NCBI GenBank assembly: GCA_036927565.1
Contig: JAYESD010000008.1
Coordinates: 168,850,922-168,914,921, forward strand
Reading direction: 5' to 3'
Source: Tuctoria greenei
Taxonomy: Eukaryota > Streptophyta > Magnoliopsida > Poales > Poaceae
Length of the DNA stretch: 64,000 nt
Made by a program: the position numbers and the translations under genes. The notes beneath the pieces were generated by a model. That model saw only the letters and a program-made list of their open reading frames with translations, had not been told where the DNA came from and did no database searches. Each line of letters begins with the position of its first letter. Position 1 is the first letter of the stretch. Below, piece after piece: positions 1 to 11,897 of the stretch.

Positions 1-777
1 TTGCAACACCATACTATTCGCCGCGCCTGTGAAAATGTCACGATACCATACCGCCACGAGTATGAAATCGTCGTGATAACGTACTTATCGCCACAGATGT
101 GAAATCGTCACAAATAACGTACTATTCATTGCAATACGTTAAATCGTCGCAATACGTTAAACCATTGCAATACCATACTATTTGCCACGAATGTGGAGTC
201 GTTGCAATACCATACTTTTTGCTACAAATGTGGCATCGTCGCAACACCGTTATTTTCGTTGAAATACGTTAAGTCGTCACAATACGTTAAATCGTTGCAA
301 TATCATACTATTTGCTACGAACGTGGAGTCGTTGCAATACCATACTTTTTGCCACGAATGTGGCATCATTGCAACACCGTTATTTTGGATGCAATATGTT
401 AAATTGTCGCAATACGTTAAACCGTTGTAATACCATACTATTTGCCACGAACGTGGAGTCGTTGCAATACCATACTTTTTTCCACGAATGTGGTATCATT
501 GCAACACCGTTGTTTTTATTGCAATACGTTAAATCGTCGCAATACGTTAAACCGTTGCAATACCATACTATTTGCAACGAATGTAGAGTCGTTGCAATAC
601 CATACTATTTGCTACGGATGTCAATTCGTCGCAATAACCTATTGCCACGGCTGTTATCGCCACGAGTCTCAAAAACTATCGTGATGCTCTATTTCGTTGC
701 GACAACAACCTATCACGACGAATTTTGACCTATTGCAATGATTTTTTTCGTCGCAATAAACCGGAACTCTGGTAGTG
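1..777. mobile_element. Right terminal part of a CACTA transposon (CACTA-0), left end outside window
   Basis: The block ends at 777 in CTGGTAGTG, the reverse complement of a CACTACCAG terminus. It is preceded by CGTCGCAAT-type subterminal motifs in both orientations. Right after it the sequence becomes coding-like copia DNA, so the element seems to have inserted into that copia element. No transposase reading frame is seen in this part. The 3-bp target duplication cannot be checked because the other end lies upstream. Short motifs such as TTGCAATACCATAC recur throughout, as expected of subterminal transposase-binding repeats. Confidence 0.65.
125..640. repeat. 130-bp tandem repeat array in the CACTA-0 subterminal region
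   Basis: The landmark GGAGTCGTTGCAATACC (once GAGTC preceded by TA) recurs at about 195, 325, 455 and 585, a spacing of 130 bp. Each unit holds two copies of a TTGCAATACCATACT motif, a GCAACACCGTT motif and a paired AATACGTTAAA motif. About four copies are present with modest divergence. The short reading frames across the array merely translate the repeat and are not genes. Confidence 0.85.
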
Positions 778-1262
778 TGTGTGATGCTATTTCTCGTGAG
801 ACTGTTATAGTTAAGAAAAAGGACAAAAAACTTAGGGACAATGCTGTAAAAATTGAATCACAAGAATCTGAAACTAATCATTTAAAATATTTGATTCCTA
901 GTGATGATTCTTGTTCCTCATGTGAGCTTATATATGAACAATTGTCCTCTTTAAGAAGTGTGCACACCTCCACACTTGATAAGCTCGAACTTGAAACTGA
1001 AAAGAACAAAAATCCTGCTGCAATTACTGATAAAAACTTGAAAGATGCTTGCTGTTCTACAATTGTTTTGCATTGTTCTACTTGTGATGATCTTTACAAG
1101 AAACTACACGATGCTATGAATGAGATTTCTATATTGAACAATGTTTTAAATTCTCATGAAATTAAATATTGTTCTAATTGCAAACTAAAAGGAAAATCTT
1201 CATGTGAAAATTGCATAGGCTTGTCAAAGAAACTTGATGATATTAATAGGACACTAGAGCGC
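778..1262 (+). pseudogene. Duplicated gag C-terminal (coiled-coil, Cys-rich) segment
   Basis: This open segment encodes a lysine/glutamate-rich coiled-coil-like stretch, then Cys-pair motifs (SSCEL, CSTCDDL, CSNCKLKGKSSCENC) and ends at TLERF. A clearly related copy is at about 2280-2710, after the gag core. In copia elements of this type the coiled-coil segment normally follows the gag core, so this upstream copy is out of place. It is open for about 160 codons and runs straight into the gag core near 1263. A tandem duplication or a recombinant between two element copies would explain it. It is not a functional gene. Confidence 0.6.
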
Positions 1263-2100
1263 TTTGTCATGCCTCCAAACGATGAAGTTACTGCTGCCAA
1301 TATGAGAGACATCGACAACCATAACAAGGCACGTAACTTGATCTTACAAGGATTGACCCAAAGTGACTTCAATCGTGTTGCACACCTCTGATATGCGTAT
1401 GATGTGTGGAAAGCACTATGTGACTACCAAGAAGCATTTAATACGATCAAGAAGGTACGTCAAGACATGTTCAAGAAAGAGTACATGCATTTTCAGATGC
1501 AACCTAGTGAGCGATATGTGACCTTTTTGCTCGCTTTAATAAAATTCTCAGCAACTTGCGTAGTGTCGATGTTAATTTTTCAGATGCTGAAAATGCAAGG
1601 CAATTGTTAAATGCATTAGACATGTCAATTTGGGAGATGAAAGTTACATCTATTTGTGAATCCACTGTCATGAGTACACTTACATTAGATGTTCTATATT
1701 CCAAGTTAAAAAATCATGAACTTGACATTATATCACGGAAAAATCCTAACAAGTCTCTTGCATTTATTTTACAACGTGACATATGCCTAGTTCGATTCCA
1801 TCTTCATCATGTAGTACAATTGATTCATTGTCTCTCTAACCCTTAACAGATTGATGAATTTCCAGGAGAGGAGCTAGCACTTCTCTCAAAAGCATTGCAA
1901 AATGTGAGAACTAGAAGGAGAGGAAGTGATGGTTCTCAATGATGCTTTGGATGTGGTAAGACATGACATTTTCGTATAGATTGACCTAACCTTTCAGGTC
2001 CTTCTACCCGTGATGAAAAGCAAAATAAGTTCAAGTCCTCTTTTGGCAACAACAACACAAAAAAGAAGACTTTTACAAATCGGCAAGTGGCATAACACAT
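1263..2100 (+). pseudogene. Degenerate Ty1/copia gag core
   Basis: Recognisable pieces in shifting frames include the NKARNLILQGLTQSDFNRV stretch (about 1335-1380), the YAYDVWKALCDYQE stretch after a stop, the QDMFKKEYMHF stretch (about 1463-1495) and an ARQLLNALDMSIWEMKV stretch (about 1595-1645). These match the conserved central gag domain of plant copia elements. A degenerate CCHC knuckle (CFGCGK followed by stops) is near 1940-1980. At least two stops and two frameshifts break the frame, so no full Gag can be made. Confidence 0.7.
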
Positions 2101-3051
2101 TCTCTCCGCACTCCTCGATAACAACTCAAGCGATATGGACTCCAGAAGTGATGAAGATAAAGACAATTTGGCAACTATGTGTTTGATGCCGGACAACTCA
2201 AGTTCAAGTATGGAGGAGGCCGAAGGTATCAATGACAACGATAAGGTAAACCACTCATACGAAGAATTTGTTGATGGTGTTTTTCGTGCTTCTGCTATAA
2301 TTAAGAAAAATGACAAAAAACTTAGGAACAATGCTATTGAAATTGAATCACTAGAATCTGAAATTAATCGGTTAAAATATTTGATTCTTAGTGATGATTC
2401 TTGTTCCTCATGTGAACTCGTATATGAACAATTGTCTTCCTTAAGAAGTGCACACACCCTCCACACTTGATAAAAAACATGAAAGATGCTAGCTGTTCTA
2501 CAGTTAATTTGCATTGTTCTACTTGTGATGATCTTGATATGAAACTACATGATGCTGTAAATGATATTTCTGTTTTGAGCAATGTTTTACATTCTCATGA
2601 AGTTACATATTGTTCTGATTGAAAATTAAAAGGAAAAACTCAATGTGAAAATTGCCTTGATCTGTCTATTAAACTTGATGACATGCATAAGACACTAGAG
2701 CGGTTTTCTAGTGGGAATAAAATCTAAACTTGCTGCACAATTATTCTAAAACTTGCAATGATAAAACATATTTAGGTTTTGATTCTCATGCTCATTCTAA
2801 GGCACATCCACCTAAGGTTGTTAAGTCATTAGGAAGTGGTTTGATTAAAATAGTCCCTAAACAAAATAGGTGGTTTGTAAGTCTGAAGGAATGTTGTCCC
2901 ATTCGATTGTTAATAAACATATGGCTTGCTCATCTAAACATGAACACAAAGTAAATTTTCATTGTACCTACTGTGGTAGAGATGGTCATGTTATAGTTTT
3001 TTGTTATAGACTAGCTAAACTAGAAAAGAAGCAAAGAATACTAGCTAGATA
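2101..3051 (+). pseudogene. Degenerate copia gag C-terminal region with zinc knuckle
   Basis: The segment starts with an acidic/serine-rich stretch (DEDKDNLATMCLM, about 2150-2190), then a coiled-coil and Cys-pair segment nearly identical in plan to that at 778-1262. It continues through a SGLIKIVPKQNRW motif (about 2835-2875). A CX2CX4HX4C zinc knuckle (CTYCGRDGHVIVFC) lies at about 2966-3008. Such knuckles bind RNA in retroelement Gag proteins. Several frameshifts (around 2465, 2720 and 2870) break it. Confidence 0.65.
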
Positions 3052-3289
3052 ACGTAACAATCAAGCAAAACTTGCTGCACGTGCTGAACCAAATGTTAAG
3101 CGCTTGCAACCTACTGTGATGAGTCAAAAACTTGCAAATTTTGCTCTCAAACCTACTATTTTTCGTGCTACGCAAAACACACCTCATAGGTCAGTAGTTG
3201 GGTGCAAAAATTCTCAAATTTTGGCTCATGAACCTGATTTTTTATCTTAACTTTCGTGTGTTACTCTTGCTAGAAGTTGTGCAACTCAG

Positions 3290-4790
3290 TACTAGATTCC
3301 TAAATGCCTTTTGACTAACCTCAGTATTGAGTCATCAACGTATTGTGCTTCTATGTAGGTTACACGTTTGAGGAAGGAGAACATTTGGCTTGTGTATTCA
3401 GGTTTCCCATGCCAAATGACACGTAACAAAGAATGGTTCACCTCGCTCTCTTTTGTGTCACATGTAGAGAATGTTACTTCTACCAATAATTCTTCTACTT
3501 CTATAATTGCTAAGGGTTCGGTTGGAGGAAATAACCACTACACTTTAAAAGATGTGACACTTGTTAAAAAATTGAAATACAACTTGATTTATGTTTCACA
3601 ATTGCTAGATAAAAATCTTGAAATTGTTTTAACTAATAATTGTTGCAAGGTCATAGATTCAAATGGTGAGCTTATGTTTATTATGTCTTAGTTTGAAAGA
3701 GTTATTAAAGATGATTTTGACATGTCATCCTCTAAGCATAGGTTTATAGTTGCTAATGATCCAAAGATTTATATTTTTGGCATCGTAGACTCGGTCACGT
3801 AGGCTTTGATCACCTCACACGTGTTAGTGGTCTTGATCGCATACGTGATTTAGCTAAGCTTAAAGTGGACAAATAAATTGTTTGCTCTTCTTGTAGACAT
3901 GCTAAAGTGATTGTAGGTTCACGTGCTCCACTCACAATGACCATGACAACAGCATCGGCACAGCTTTTACACCTTGACACTGTAGGTCCCACACGTGTTC
4001 ATTCTTTTGGATGTAAGTGGTATATGCTTGTAATTGTTGATGACTATTCTAGATACTCTTGGATTTACTTTATGACATCTAAGAATAAAGCTTTTAGTAA
4101 CCTTATAAGTTTAGTTTTTAGCTTTCACTTGATCGCCTAGGATCTTTAAAAGCAATTAGAAGTGATAATAGAACTGAATTTAAAAACCAACCGGTTGATC
4201 ACTTTTGTGCTGAAAATGGAGTAGATCATCAATCTTCTTTATCATTGTACCCTAAAAAAATGGTTTTGTAGAGAGAAAGAACAAAAACTTAGTTTAGATG
4301 GCTAGGCCTATGCTTGATGAATATCAAACTCCTAGAAAATTTTCGGTTGATGCAATTGCAACCACTTGTTATGTCTTAAATCGTGTTTTCTTGCGAGCTA
4401 AGCTAGGAAAAAACTCGTATGAGCTTGTTTGGACATAGGCCTAGTGTCACACACTTTAGGGTTCTTGGTTGTAAATTGTTAAGAAACATGGTAATCTTGA
4501 TAAATATGAAGCTAGATCTGTTGATGTCATGTTTCTTGATTATCCATCTCATATTAGGGGCTACCATGTGCTTTTACTTGACACTAACAAAATTGTGGAG
4601 ACTTGTAAGATTTCTTTTGATGAATCTAGCCCAGGTACTAGCTCTAATATTGCAGGTCAAGATGCATATCCGCAAGGGGAGAGTATTTTTGTTGAAGATG
4701 AGGAGGAAGTGGTGTTGTTGCTCGAAAATTCAGCAACTAATGACATTGTTCCAGCTCCTGATTTTGATTAACAACCAGCACCGATGACCA
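3290..4790 (+). pseudogene. Degenerate copia protease-integrase region
   Basis: A protease-flanking segment (LKDVTLVKKLKYNLIYVSQL, about 3540-3600) is followed by an integrase zinc domain whose H, H, C and C positions are visible (HRRLGHVGFDHL ... CSSCRHAK, about 3780-3905). The catalytic core keeps the first Asp in LHLDTVGPT, the second in VIVDDYSRYSW and the DNRTEF Glu region near 4165. At least six stops or frameshifts occur, including a stop in the zinc domain and loss of frame near 4250. The part after 4400 resembles the integrase C-terminal linker. Confidence 0.7.
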
Positions 4791-5059
4791 CCAATGCTAG
4801 TCCAAATCGTCCTCAAGTCACATGCTCATCGATTTGTGATGAGCTTGAAGAATAAGAAGCCTATGAAGTGTCTACTCCCCTTTGGATCTTGAAATTCATC
4901 CTCCACAACAAATTATTGGAAGCTTGCACGAACGAGTCACATGGTCCAGATTTTTTGATCCAAACTCTCATGCTCATTCTGCTTTTATTGCTTGTTTTGA
5001 ACCCAAAGATATATCACATGCATTCACTAATAAATCTTGGATGATTGCTATGCAAAAAG

Positions 5060-6520
5060 AGTAAGAAAATTTTAAAAGAACTAATGTTTAGAAATTTGTA
5101 CCTCCACCTCGTGATCACAATTTAATTGCAACTAAATGGGTGTTTCGAAATAAACAAACTGAGGATGGGGTTGTCGTTAGGAATAAGCCTAGGTTCGTTG
5201 CTCAAGGTTTCACACAGTTTGACGGTCGAGATTTTGATGAAACTTTTACTCCTGTTGCTACATTAGAAGCCATAAGAATTTTATTAGCATTTGCTGCATC
5301 TAACGGTTTCAAATTATATCAAATGGATGTGAAAAGTGCTTGTGTTTATGGCTACATGAATGAAGTTTATGTTAAGCAACTACCAGGTTTTGAAAATCCA
5401 GATTTTCCTAATCATATTTTATAAACTGTTCAAAGCTTTGTATGGTCTTAAAAAAGCCCCTAGAGCATGGTATGATAGGTTAAAAACATTCTTACTTGAA
5501 AAGGGGTTTGCCATGGTCAAAGTATATAAAACTCTTTCTATTCTTAAGCATGGCAATGACTCATTATTCGTTCAAGTGTATGTGGATGATATTATCTTTG
5601 ATTGTGCTTCTCATAATCTTGTGTCCAAGTTTTCAGCTATGATGAGTTCAAATTTTTAAATGAGTATGATGAGAGAACTCACAAACATTTTGGGGCTGCA
5701 AATGAAGCAAACTAAGGAGGGAACCTTTGTGCATCAAATGAAGTACACAAAAGATGTCCTCAGTCGTTTCAACATGGAAAACAGCAAGCCGCTTCATACA
5801 CTAATGAGAACAACAATGACACTTGAACTTGATGAATAGGATGGACCCATTGATTAAAAAGAATATCAATGCATGATTGGATCACTTTTGTACCCCACGA
5901 CATCAAGACTGGACAAACAATTCAACGTATGTATTTGTGCAAGATTTTTAGTCCCCCAACGCGCTTCACATCTTCAAGCCATCAAAAGAATTCTTAGATA
6001 CTTACATATGATACTCAAGAATTTGGCATTTTTCTTCCTTCTTCCTCAACCGTTACCTTCAAAGCTTTTTTTGATGTTGTTTTTGGGTGTTGTATGATTG
6101 ATAGGAAAAGTAATTCGGGTGCTTGTCATTTTCTTGGTAATTTACTTGTTGCTTGGTACTCTAGACAATAAAATTCAGTTGCACAATCCACGACCGAATC
6201 TAAATATGTAGCTACTTCTAGTGCTTGCTCACAAATTCTTTGGATTGTTCAAATACTTAAGGATTATGAGGTTGATTTAGATAGGGTTCCATTGTTTTGT
6301 GACAACACTAGTGCCATTTGCATTGCTAAAAACCTTGTGCAACACTCTAGAACTGAGCATATTGACATTAGGTATCACTTCCTCCGTGAAAATGTTGAAA
6401 AGGAAACATTGGGCTTCACCATGTAGACACCGAACATCAATTGGCTTATATTTTCACAAAACCTTTGGATTTCACTCGTTTTTTATTCATCCAAAGTGAA
6501 ATAGGGGTTATGCATCCTTA
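5060..6520 (+). pseudogene. Degenerate copia reverse transcriptase-RNase H
   Basis: The copia RT begins with TKWVFRNKQTEDGVVVRNKPR (split here as TKWVFRNK and VVVRNKPR) near 5130. It continues through FDETFTPVA, LYQMDVKSA and ALYGLKKAPRAWYDRL to the catalytic YVDD at about 5578-5590. A frameshift near 5424 separates the two halves. RNase H remnants extend to about 6520, including a SNSGACHFLG-like stretch, CDNTSAICIAKN and a terminal IFTKPLDFTRF motif. Stops near 5660, 5840 and 6175 confirm decay. Confidence 0.75.
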
Positions 6521-6540
6521 TGGCTTAAATTGAGGTGGAG

Positions 6541-7474
6541 TTTTACAATTTGGGAAGTCTATGTGTGTATTTGAAATTTAAATAATATGAGCATAAGTGG
6601 TTCATACATATATGACTTCGTTATTCCTTTTACATGCTGAAAGTTCTTATTACATTACTCGTGTTATACATTTTGTAGTTTTTTCCATGACTAGTAATTA
6701 GAATAATTACTTACACTAAATCTGGTCATGATTGAACTTTCTTGCTGTTTCGAACTTGTTTCATGTTCACAAGTGTTTTTAATCATAAAAAATTAATCAA
6801 TCAATAACCCACATGTGGAGCTTTTATGATCAAATGGAAAATCTAAAAAGATCAAAAGAATATGCATGCATCACACTTCTTCTTTTGAGATTGCTTATCA
6901 TTGCACTTTGATATGAACTTGGAAGAAGTTGTGTATGATTAAAACTATGTCCTTAAGCTTTTGATTGTCAAATGATATAGGATTGATTTGGTTTTTTAGA
7001 ATAAGGTTGATGCGTCATATAATCTATTGCAAATAACATATGATCAAAATTAGTGCTTTAAATGATAATGAATAATTAAAAATACAGCAACATGTGTCAT
7101 GTTTTCAGGTTTTTGAAATAGTTAAGTTTGTGAGATCGTGACTTGCTTAAATTAAAAAATTACACTTGATCTCTTGCATGGATTACACTACTTTATGTAT
7201 CCCATTGTTGTGATAGTGTAAGTGACTTGATAGGATGACTTGGATGAGCTTTGTTTTATATGTATATCTCATATTATGCTCATAACGCAATTAAAATTTC
7301 TTTTGAACCTTGCTGAATACATTGTCTAAGGTGGAGAAATTGGTCTCACTTCCTCACCGTCATAAATGATCCCACTTCAAGCCACACCATGGTTGTCAAT
7401 GTCTACACTCCCAATGGTTTTGATGAAGTAAGGCACCACGTGATGGAGATCTTCTCGGAGTGGCTTAGGTGAAG
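6541..7474. other. Non-coding AT-rich stretch after the copia element
   Basis: No protein-like frame, RNA gene or clear LTR boundary was seen. It may hold the decayed 3' LTR of the element that ends near 6540. About 40 codons of open frame at 7340-7465 look weakly protein-like but could not be assigned. Confidence 0.4.
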
Positions 7475-7780
7475 CACTACAAGAAACAATTAAAAGGGTG
7501 TCAACCGTGTAGGTGTAAGTTGGCAACTATAGACGACACCCTAAAGTTATAAACATTGGTGTATCGACGACTAACCGTCTCCCTTTGTCAGACGGTTTTA
7601 ACCTTTATGACCGTCGATCCCAACGGCTTTACATCCTATGTACGTTGATTTGCAACTTTGATGATTTAACTATTTTAGGATTATTGGCCAAGCTCTCGAC
7701 AACCTTTACGACACTAAGACCATCAACCGTAGGAGAGACCTGATACCTTTAAGGTCACGAAAGTCATAGTGAACACACAA
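7475..7780. mobile_element. Isolated CACTA-like terminus
   Basis: The sequence begins CACTACAAGAAACAATT and is followed by inverted and direct GACGGTT/AACCGTC motifs (for example near 7565-7615), typical of CACTA subterminal repeats. No matching opposite end (TTCTTGTAGTG) was found downstream, so this is either a truncated end or a deletion derivative. The right limit is approximate. Confidence 0.5.
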
Positions 7781-9651
7781 TCTCACTCGCACGACACAAC
7801 AAAGAAAAGATGAAAACACGCGTAGATCTAGAGAGCAGGATCGAGCTTCTGCACGAACAAGCATGAATCAAGCTATGACAAATAAGCTAAATACAATCAT
7901 GATAATGATACATACTACTAGCAGTGACATGTAGAAAGAATCCGCTACATAACAACAAACGGGGGCATTATACAATGGCATGTGATAGCTACCGTCTCAA
8001 CAATATCTATATCTCTCACAGAACAGACGCTAAGATCATATATCACGAAGATCTTTACCCAAAACCGATTGTAATGGGCATACCCAAAAGCAAGATGAAC
8101 AGTAAGTAGTGAAGGTGACGTCAAGCGGAGGCCACACCACGTTGGAGCAGGATGAATCTGGGCCACAATTCCCGCCACAGTGGTGGCCCAAGTGGATGAG
8201 GAGGTGACGATGAATGCGGTGCTAAGAAGGGGACGGAAAGCCAGGGCCTCCATTGGTATTTATGTTTAAAGTGAGCGTTTTAATGCAAAGTTTTGAATAT
8301 ATCTGTGAAACTCACTTCGGATTGTTCGAACTTTGCCTTGTATAATGCATAGCAGTTGTCTTGGACTGTTCCATCTTTAATTTGCTAAAATATTCATGCG
8401 ATTGTTATGTTTTTAAGTTGCACTATTTTAGACTTGCATTTTAGCTTATGGAAGGTTTGCTTATTGATTTTGTATTAAGTTTTTGATGCGTTTTGGCTAA
8501 TCATGGTGGATATTATCTTGCTATGTTTGCAACATACTTATGTGAGACACTCATATAAGGTGTGTGGTTATCGGACTAATGTGAGTCAAGTCGCAGATTT
8601 GTGCTCGGAAGAGTTGCTTGTTTGCTCATGTGCAGGTGTTGGTTGGGGTCAAGACATGGTTGGTGATGGGATCCATTGAACTAGTCTTAGGGAGAAGATG
8701 ATGTTCAACAACCAAGTTCGAAAGGAATCATGGTTGAGTTGATTGAGAGGTTGCACAACATGTTTGAGTCAAGAACAATGCATATGAAGGTATCATGAAC
8801 ATTGTTAGAAAGTTTGTGCACATGTTCAATGGGGATGCATGGACATGGTAACATGGTTCCAAGACGTGATGAAGAGATATGGACATCAAGATATTGCTGG
8901 AAAGGTTCAACCGGCTGGATTATGCCTCAAGTTGTGGCTGAGGTGGTTATCGTTCATTTATAGAAAGTTTAGAGTTTGTTTTGGTTAGATTTCATGTGGT
9001 TCACGAATTTTGTTTGTTTTAGGAGTGTGTTGGATGTTCCTAAGGTGTTTGGAAGTCTTAAGATTGCTTTTATCTGCCTATGGAAGAGTCTTGAGCAGTT
9101 ATAGAAAGTTTGAGTTGAAACTGAGTAGGAGTAGGAGTCCTAGTTAGGATTGGGTTGGCCTTAAGGCCGGTTATATAAGAAAGGGAGGTCAGACCTCATG
9201 GTAGATGACTCTGGGTTGTTCCTCTTGTGTTTTGATCAATAAATTCGTAGTTCAGAGTAGCTTTTGTTCCTTGTTCGTCTTACTTGTTTTCGACAAGTCT
9301 TTCTCTTCATGTTTCTGCGTTGCCTGACCTTTCTTTGTTGTTTTGATCATAACTCGCATTTTGCAGATCCAAATGATGTTATTCTTTTTTTGTGTCGCGG
9401 GGGCGGTGGCCATGGGAGGAGTCGCCAGAGCCCACACCAATAGACGAACGGACGCTAGCGCTAGTGGCGGTGGCGTTGACAAGGGTTGCGCATGGGGCGC
9501 CAGCAACAGAGGCGCATGGAGCCCTCACCACCGCAGCATCGAAGAGAACGGTCGGCCATGGCCACGACCGTGAAGTGGAACTGCACCATGGTCTACGGTG
9601 GGCGGCGGCTGGTGGTGGGCACGCGTGCAAGGGTTCACAAGTGGGGATGTA
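7781..9651. other. Unassigned non-coding region
   Basis: I found no reading frame with recognisable domains. The stretch at 8640-8960 has gag-like composition but too many stops to classify. From about 9400 the base composition turns GC-rich, and opposed frames on both strands show alanine- and proline-rich translations, which look like composition effects. This may be remnant retrotransposon DNA. Confidence 0.35.
9171..9242 (+). promoter_or_regulatory. Possible LTR-type promoter and polyadenylation segment
   Basis: A TATA-like TTATATAAG at 9171-9179 is followed about 60 bp later by AATAAA-containing CAATAAATTC (about 9237-9246). This spacing resembles the promoter/R region of a plant LTR, but no LTR termini or partner were found. 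Confidence 0.25.
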
Positions 9652-10587
9652 GGTCCTGTTTGTTTTCACTTATAATCAGCTTATCAATGAAAAAAAGCGA
9701 AAATCCTATCCAAATGTATTAATTAAATCTCGGTTAATTTCTGAGCAAATTATGTGATAAGCCCGAAATCAACTAGAGCCTTGTGTTTTCGGGTCGTGGC
9801 CAGACCCCAGCGATTTCATAATGCAGCTCGCGTTTTCCCCGTATACCCCCTCCCCTTTGATACCCCAGATGCCGCCCTCGTACCGCAGGCAGAAAAACTA
9901 ACCGCCCGCGCCTGGAGGTCACCATCGGCCACGGGCATTGGTCGCGCCATCGGCCGCGTCGACGGGTGACGTTGGGCCGCCTGATTCCTCTCTGTATGGC
10001 TCCCTTCTGACCGCCAGTTGCCCAAATCTATTCCCCCAACCACCGACACCATTCTCTCCATCCTCGCTGCCGACTACCCCAAGGAGAACCTTCGAGGTGC
10101 TCACCAAGACAACGACCAGCTTCCAGCGCGTCTGGGTGCCTTTCTGCCGGAAGTACGGCGTCGAGCCGCTCTGCCCCGAAGCCCACTTTTGCATGATTAT
10201 TTGTTTGAATAAACACACTCGAAGTGCGTGTGTTGCTGTTTTCTTGGCGTTCTTGTACATATCCCCTGTACAATTTTTTTTGCTACCGCATCTGGAATTC
10301 TGGATTACTCCATGGCCGTGTTCAATGATGGGCTGCCCAATGATTAATTAAGAAAACATTGTAGTCATTAGATTGAAAAATACATATAAAAACATTAAAT
10401 ATGAGATGTTATTAGATTTAAGGGTATAACAGTCATTTTACAGACAAAATAGAGAGAATCCTTTGAAAATAATCAGTTTTGCCAAACACTCAAGCTTTTC
10501 AGTAATCAGCTTAGTCACATCTCTGCTTGTTATAAAAGCACGCTTATAAGATAATCGAGACTAGAAAAAGCGAAAACAAACAGGGCC
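9652..10587. mobile_element. 936-bp terminal-inverted-repeat DNA transposon with GTA duplication
   Basis: The left end reads GGTCCTGTTTGTTTTCACTT. The reverse complement of the right end reads GGCCCTGTTTGTTTTCGCTT, so 18 of 20 positions match. GTA flanks both ends (9649-9651 and 10588-10590), consistent with a 3-bp target duplication. The termini resemble grass PIF/Harbinger or hAT non-autonomous elements. A 3-bp duplication favours the former, although GTA is not the usual TWA. No transposase is encoded. The interior contains a GC-rich, exon-like block described separately. Confidence 0.7.
9780..10205 (+). other. GC-rich, possibly captured gene fragment inside the TIR element
   Basis: The interior is strongly GC-rich against AT-rich flanks. 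It is open on the plus strand from 9938 onward, including a protein-like stretch around 10090-10190 with FEVLTKTTTSFQRVW followed by VPFCRKYGVEPLCPEAHF. After about 10195 the frame runs into AT-rich terminal DNA. I do not recognise the parent gene. The pattern (short non-autonomous TIR element, GC-rich exon-like core, no transposase) fits gene-fragment capture but does not prove it. Confidence 0.4.
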
Positions 10588-10762
10588 GTACTGCTTGGAA
10601 GTGTGCGACAGAGATATAAAAAGATTGATATAAAGGGATATAAAGATGTCCGCGTGTTTTGTTGGCCCAACGCCTTTAAGTCCCACCCCTACAGCTATCG
10701 GCTAATGAGGCCCAGTCGATGGTTATAAAGTTAGAGTCATCGGCACAATTGGCTGCCCCGAC

Positions 10763-11897
10763 TGTTGGGAAATAGATGGTACACTACTCTAACAATTTTG
10801 CCGCGTCACCCAATAAGCATGTCAGTACAGAGGTCATAGATTGTTACCATGTGCAACACAGTGAAACTTAGACGTGTGTCGGTGTAGGGGAAGTAGTTGA
10901 TCTCATTCGTCTCCTCCTCGTCCTCGTGACGATAGCAAGTAGACGATCACATTTGTCGTAGACGATTAGTGCAGCAGTAGCAGCAGCGCCTCTACAGAGT
11001 CCACAGGTACTGGGAGGAATGTCGTGCGCCAGTGTGCTAGCACCGCATGCTCGGCAAGGGTCTTGGTGTGAGGCCTGGGAGGGATGGCGGCTAGGGCTGT
11101 CACGTGCTCGAGTAATGAGCCCCTAAGCCTATCCCTCATATTTATAGGCTTACTAATATGCTTATAGGTTGCAGGCCCATTCGTATCCTAATTGCTTATG
11201 GATCAAATATTCAACATTCCTTAATCCAATTTGTTATGATTACCTTATGGGAAAATCACAAACAATCTCTCACTTGCACTAGAGACAATCATATAGCCAA
11301 TCTTTTTGATATTCCAACCTCTTAAGTGTGTGATCCGTTAGGTTCATGTGCAGTTAGTTGTGAATGGAAACCGTTTCCAACCACAAGTCAGCAAATGTAT
11401 CAGCAGGACATACTGATGCCCAAATGTACATAAAGATCATATAGCTTGAACCTAGATACATTCACATGCTAATCCCTTTGCCTCACGACATCAATCAAGC
11501 TCAAGGCGAGATGCGTGCTATCCTTGTGATAGCTCGACCATTCACTCGATCAAATAGTGGATTCATTCAATGACTAACTTTTAGTCATTGTGATTAACTT
11601 TTAATCATCTTGGCATGGTCATGCAGTTTCCAATACAACTATCTCGAAAGACCCAGAAATATCTCTCATGTTATTTAAGATGGGAAAATCTCATCTTTAT
11701 CTGCACACATCACATTCCATGTTCCATTATATACCTGAAGACTACTTTTATGACTACCTAGTTATGGAGTAGTGTTTGGTAGTCTCAAAGTACACAACAA
11801 CACATAGTAAGAAACAATGGTGATCTGAGGTCTAAGAATCTTGCAGATGTATCACTCAAAACCAACTGATGACACGTATAAAATAACAATCCCAACA
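10763..11897. mobile_element. Probable solo LTR of a Ty1/copia-like element
   Basis: The 1135-bp block begins TGTTGGGA and ends TCCCAACA, the classic TG...CA inverted LTR termini. It contains no coding sequence. The flanking pentamers (CCGAC and GTGTC) do not match, so either one flank has rearranged or the boundaries are fortuitous. No primer-binding site or internal region is attached, which fits a solo LTR. Confidence 0.5.

Larger units (their letters stand above)
778..6540 (+). mobile_element. Ancient, heavily mutated Ty1/copia retrotransposon
   Basis: Gag, a zinc knuckle, protease, integrase, reverse transcriptase and RNase H remnants follow each other in the Ty1/copia order (integrase before reverse transcriptase). 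They are broken by many stops and frameshifts. The 5' part is missing or lies beyond CACTA-0, and no clear LTR pair could be defined. A purine-rich stretch (TTGAGGTGGAG near 6530) after the RNase H end may be the polypurine tract. The element is much more decayed than the Sireviruses in the centre of the window, so it is older. Confidence 0.8.

Noticed and set aside
7340..7465. About 40 open codons with a possible LINE endonuclease flavour (VVNVYTPNG)
   Set aside because: Too short and without the catalytic residues needed to assign it; the match may be chance.
9379..9669. Overlapping open frames on both strands, alanine/arginine-rich
   Set aside because: All frames are open because of high GC content; no domain or conserved motif is seen, so no gene is called.
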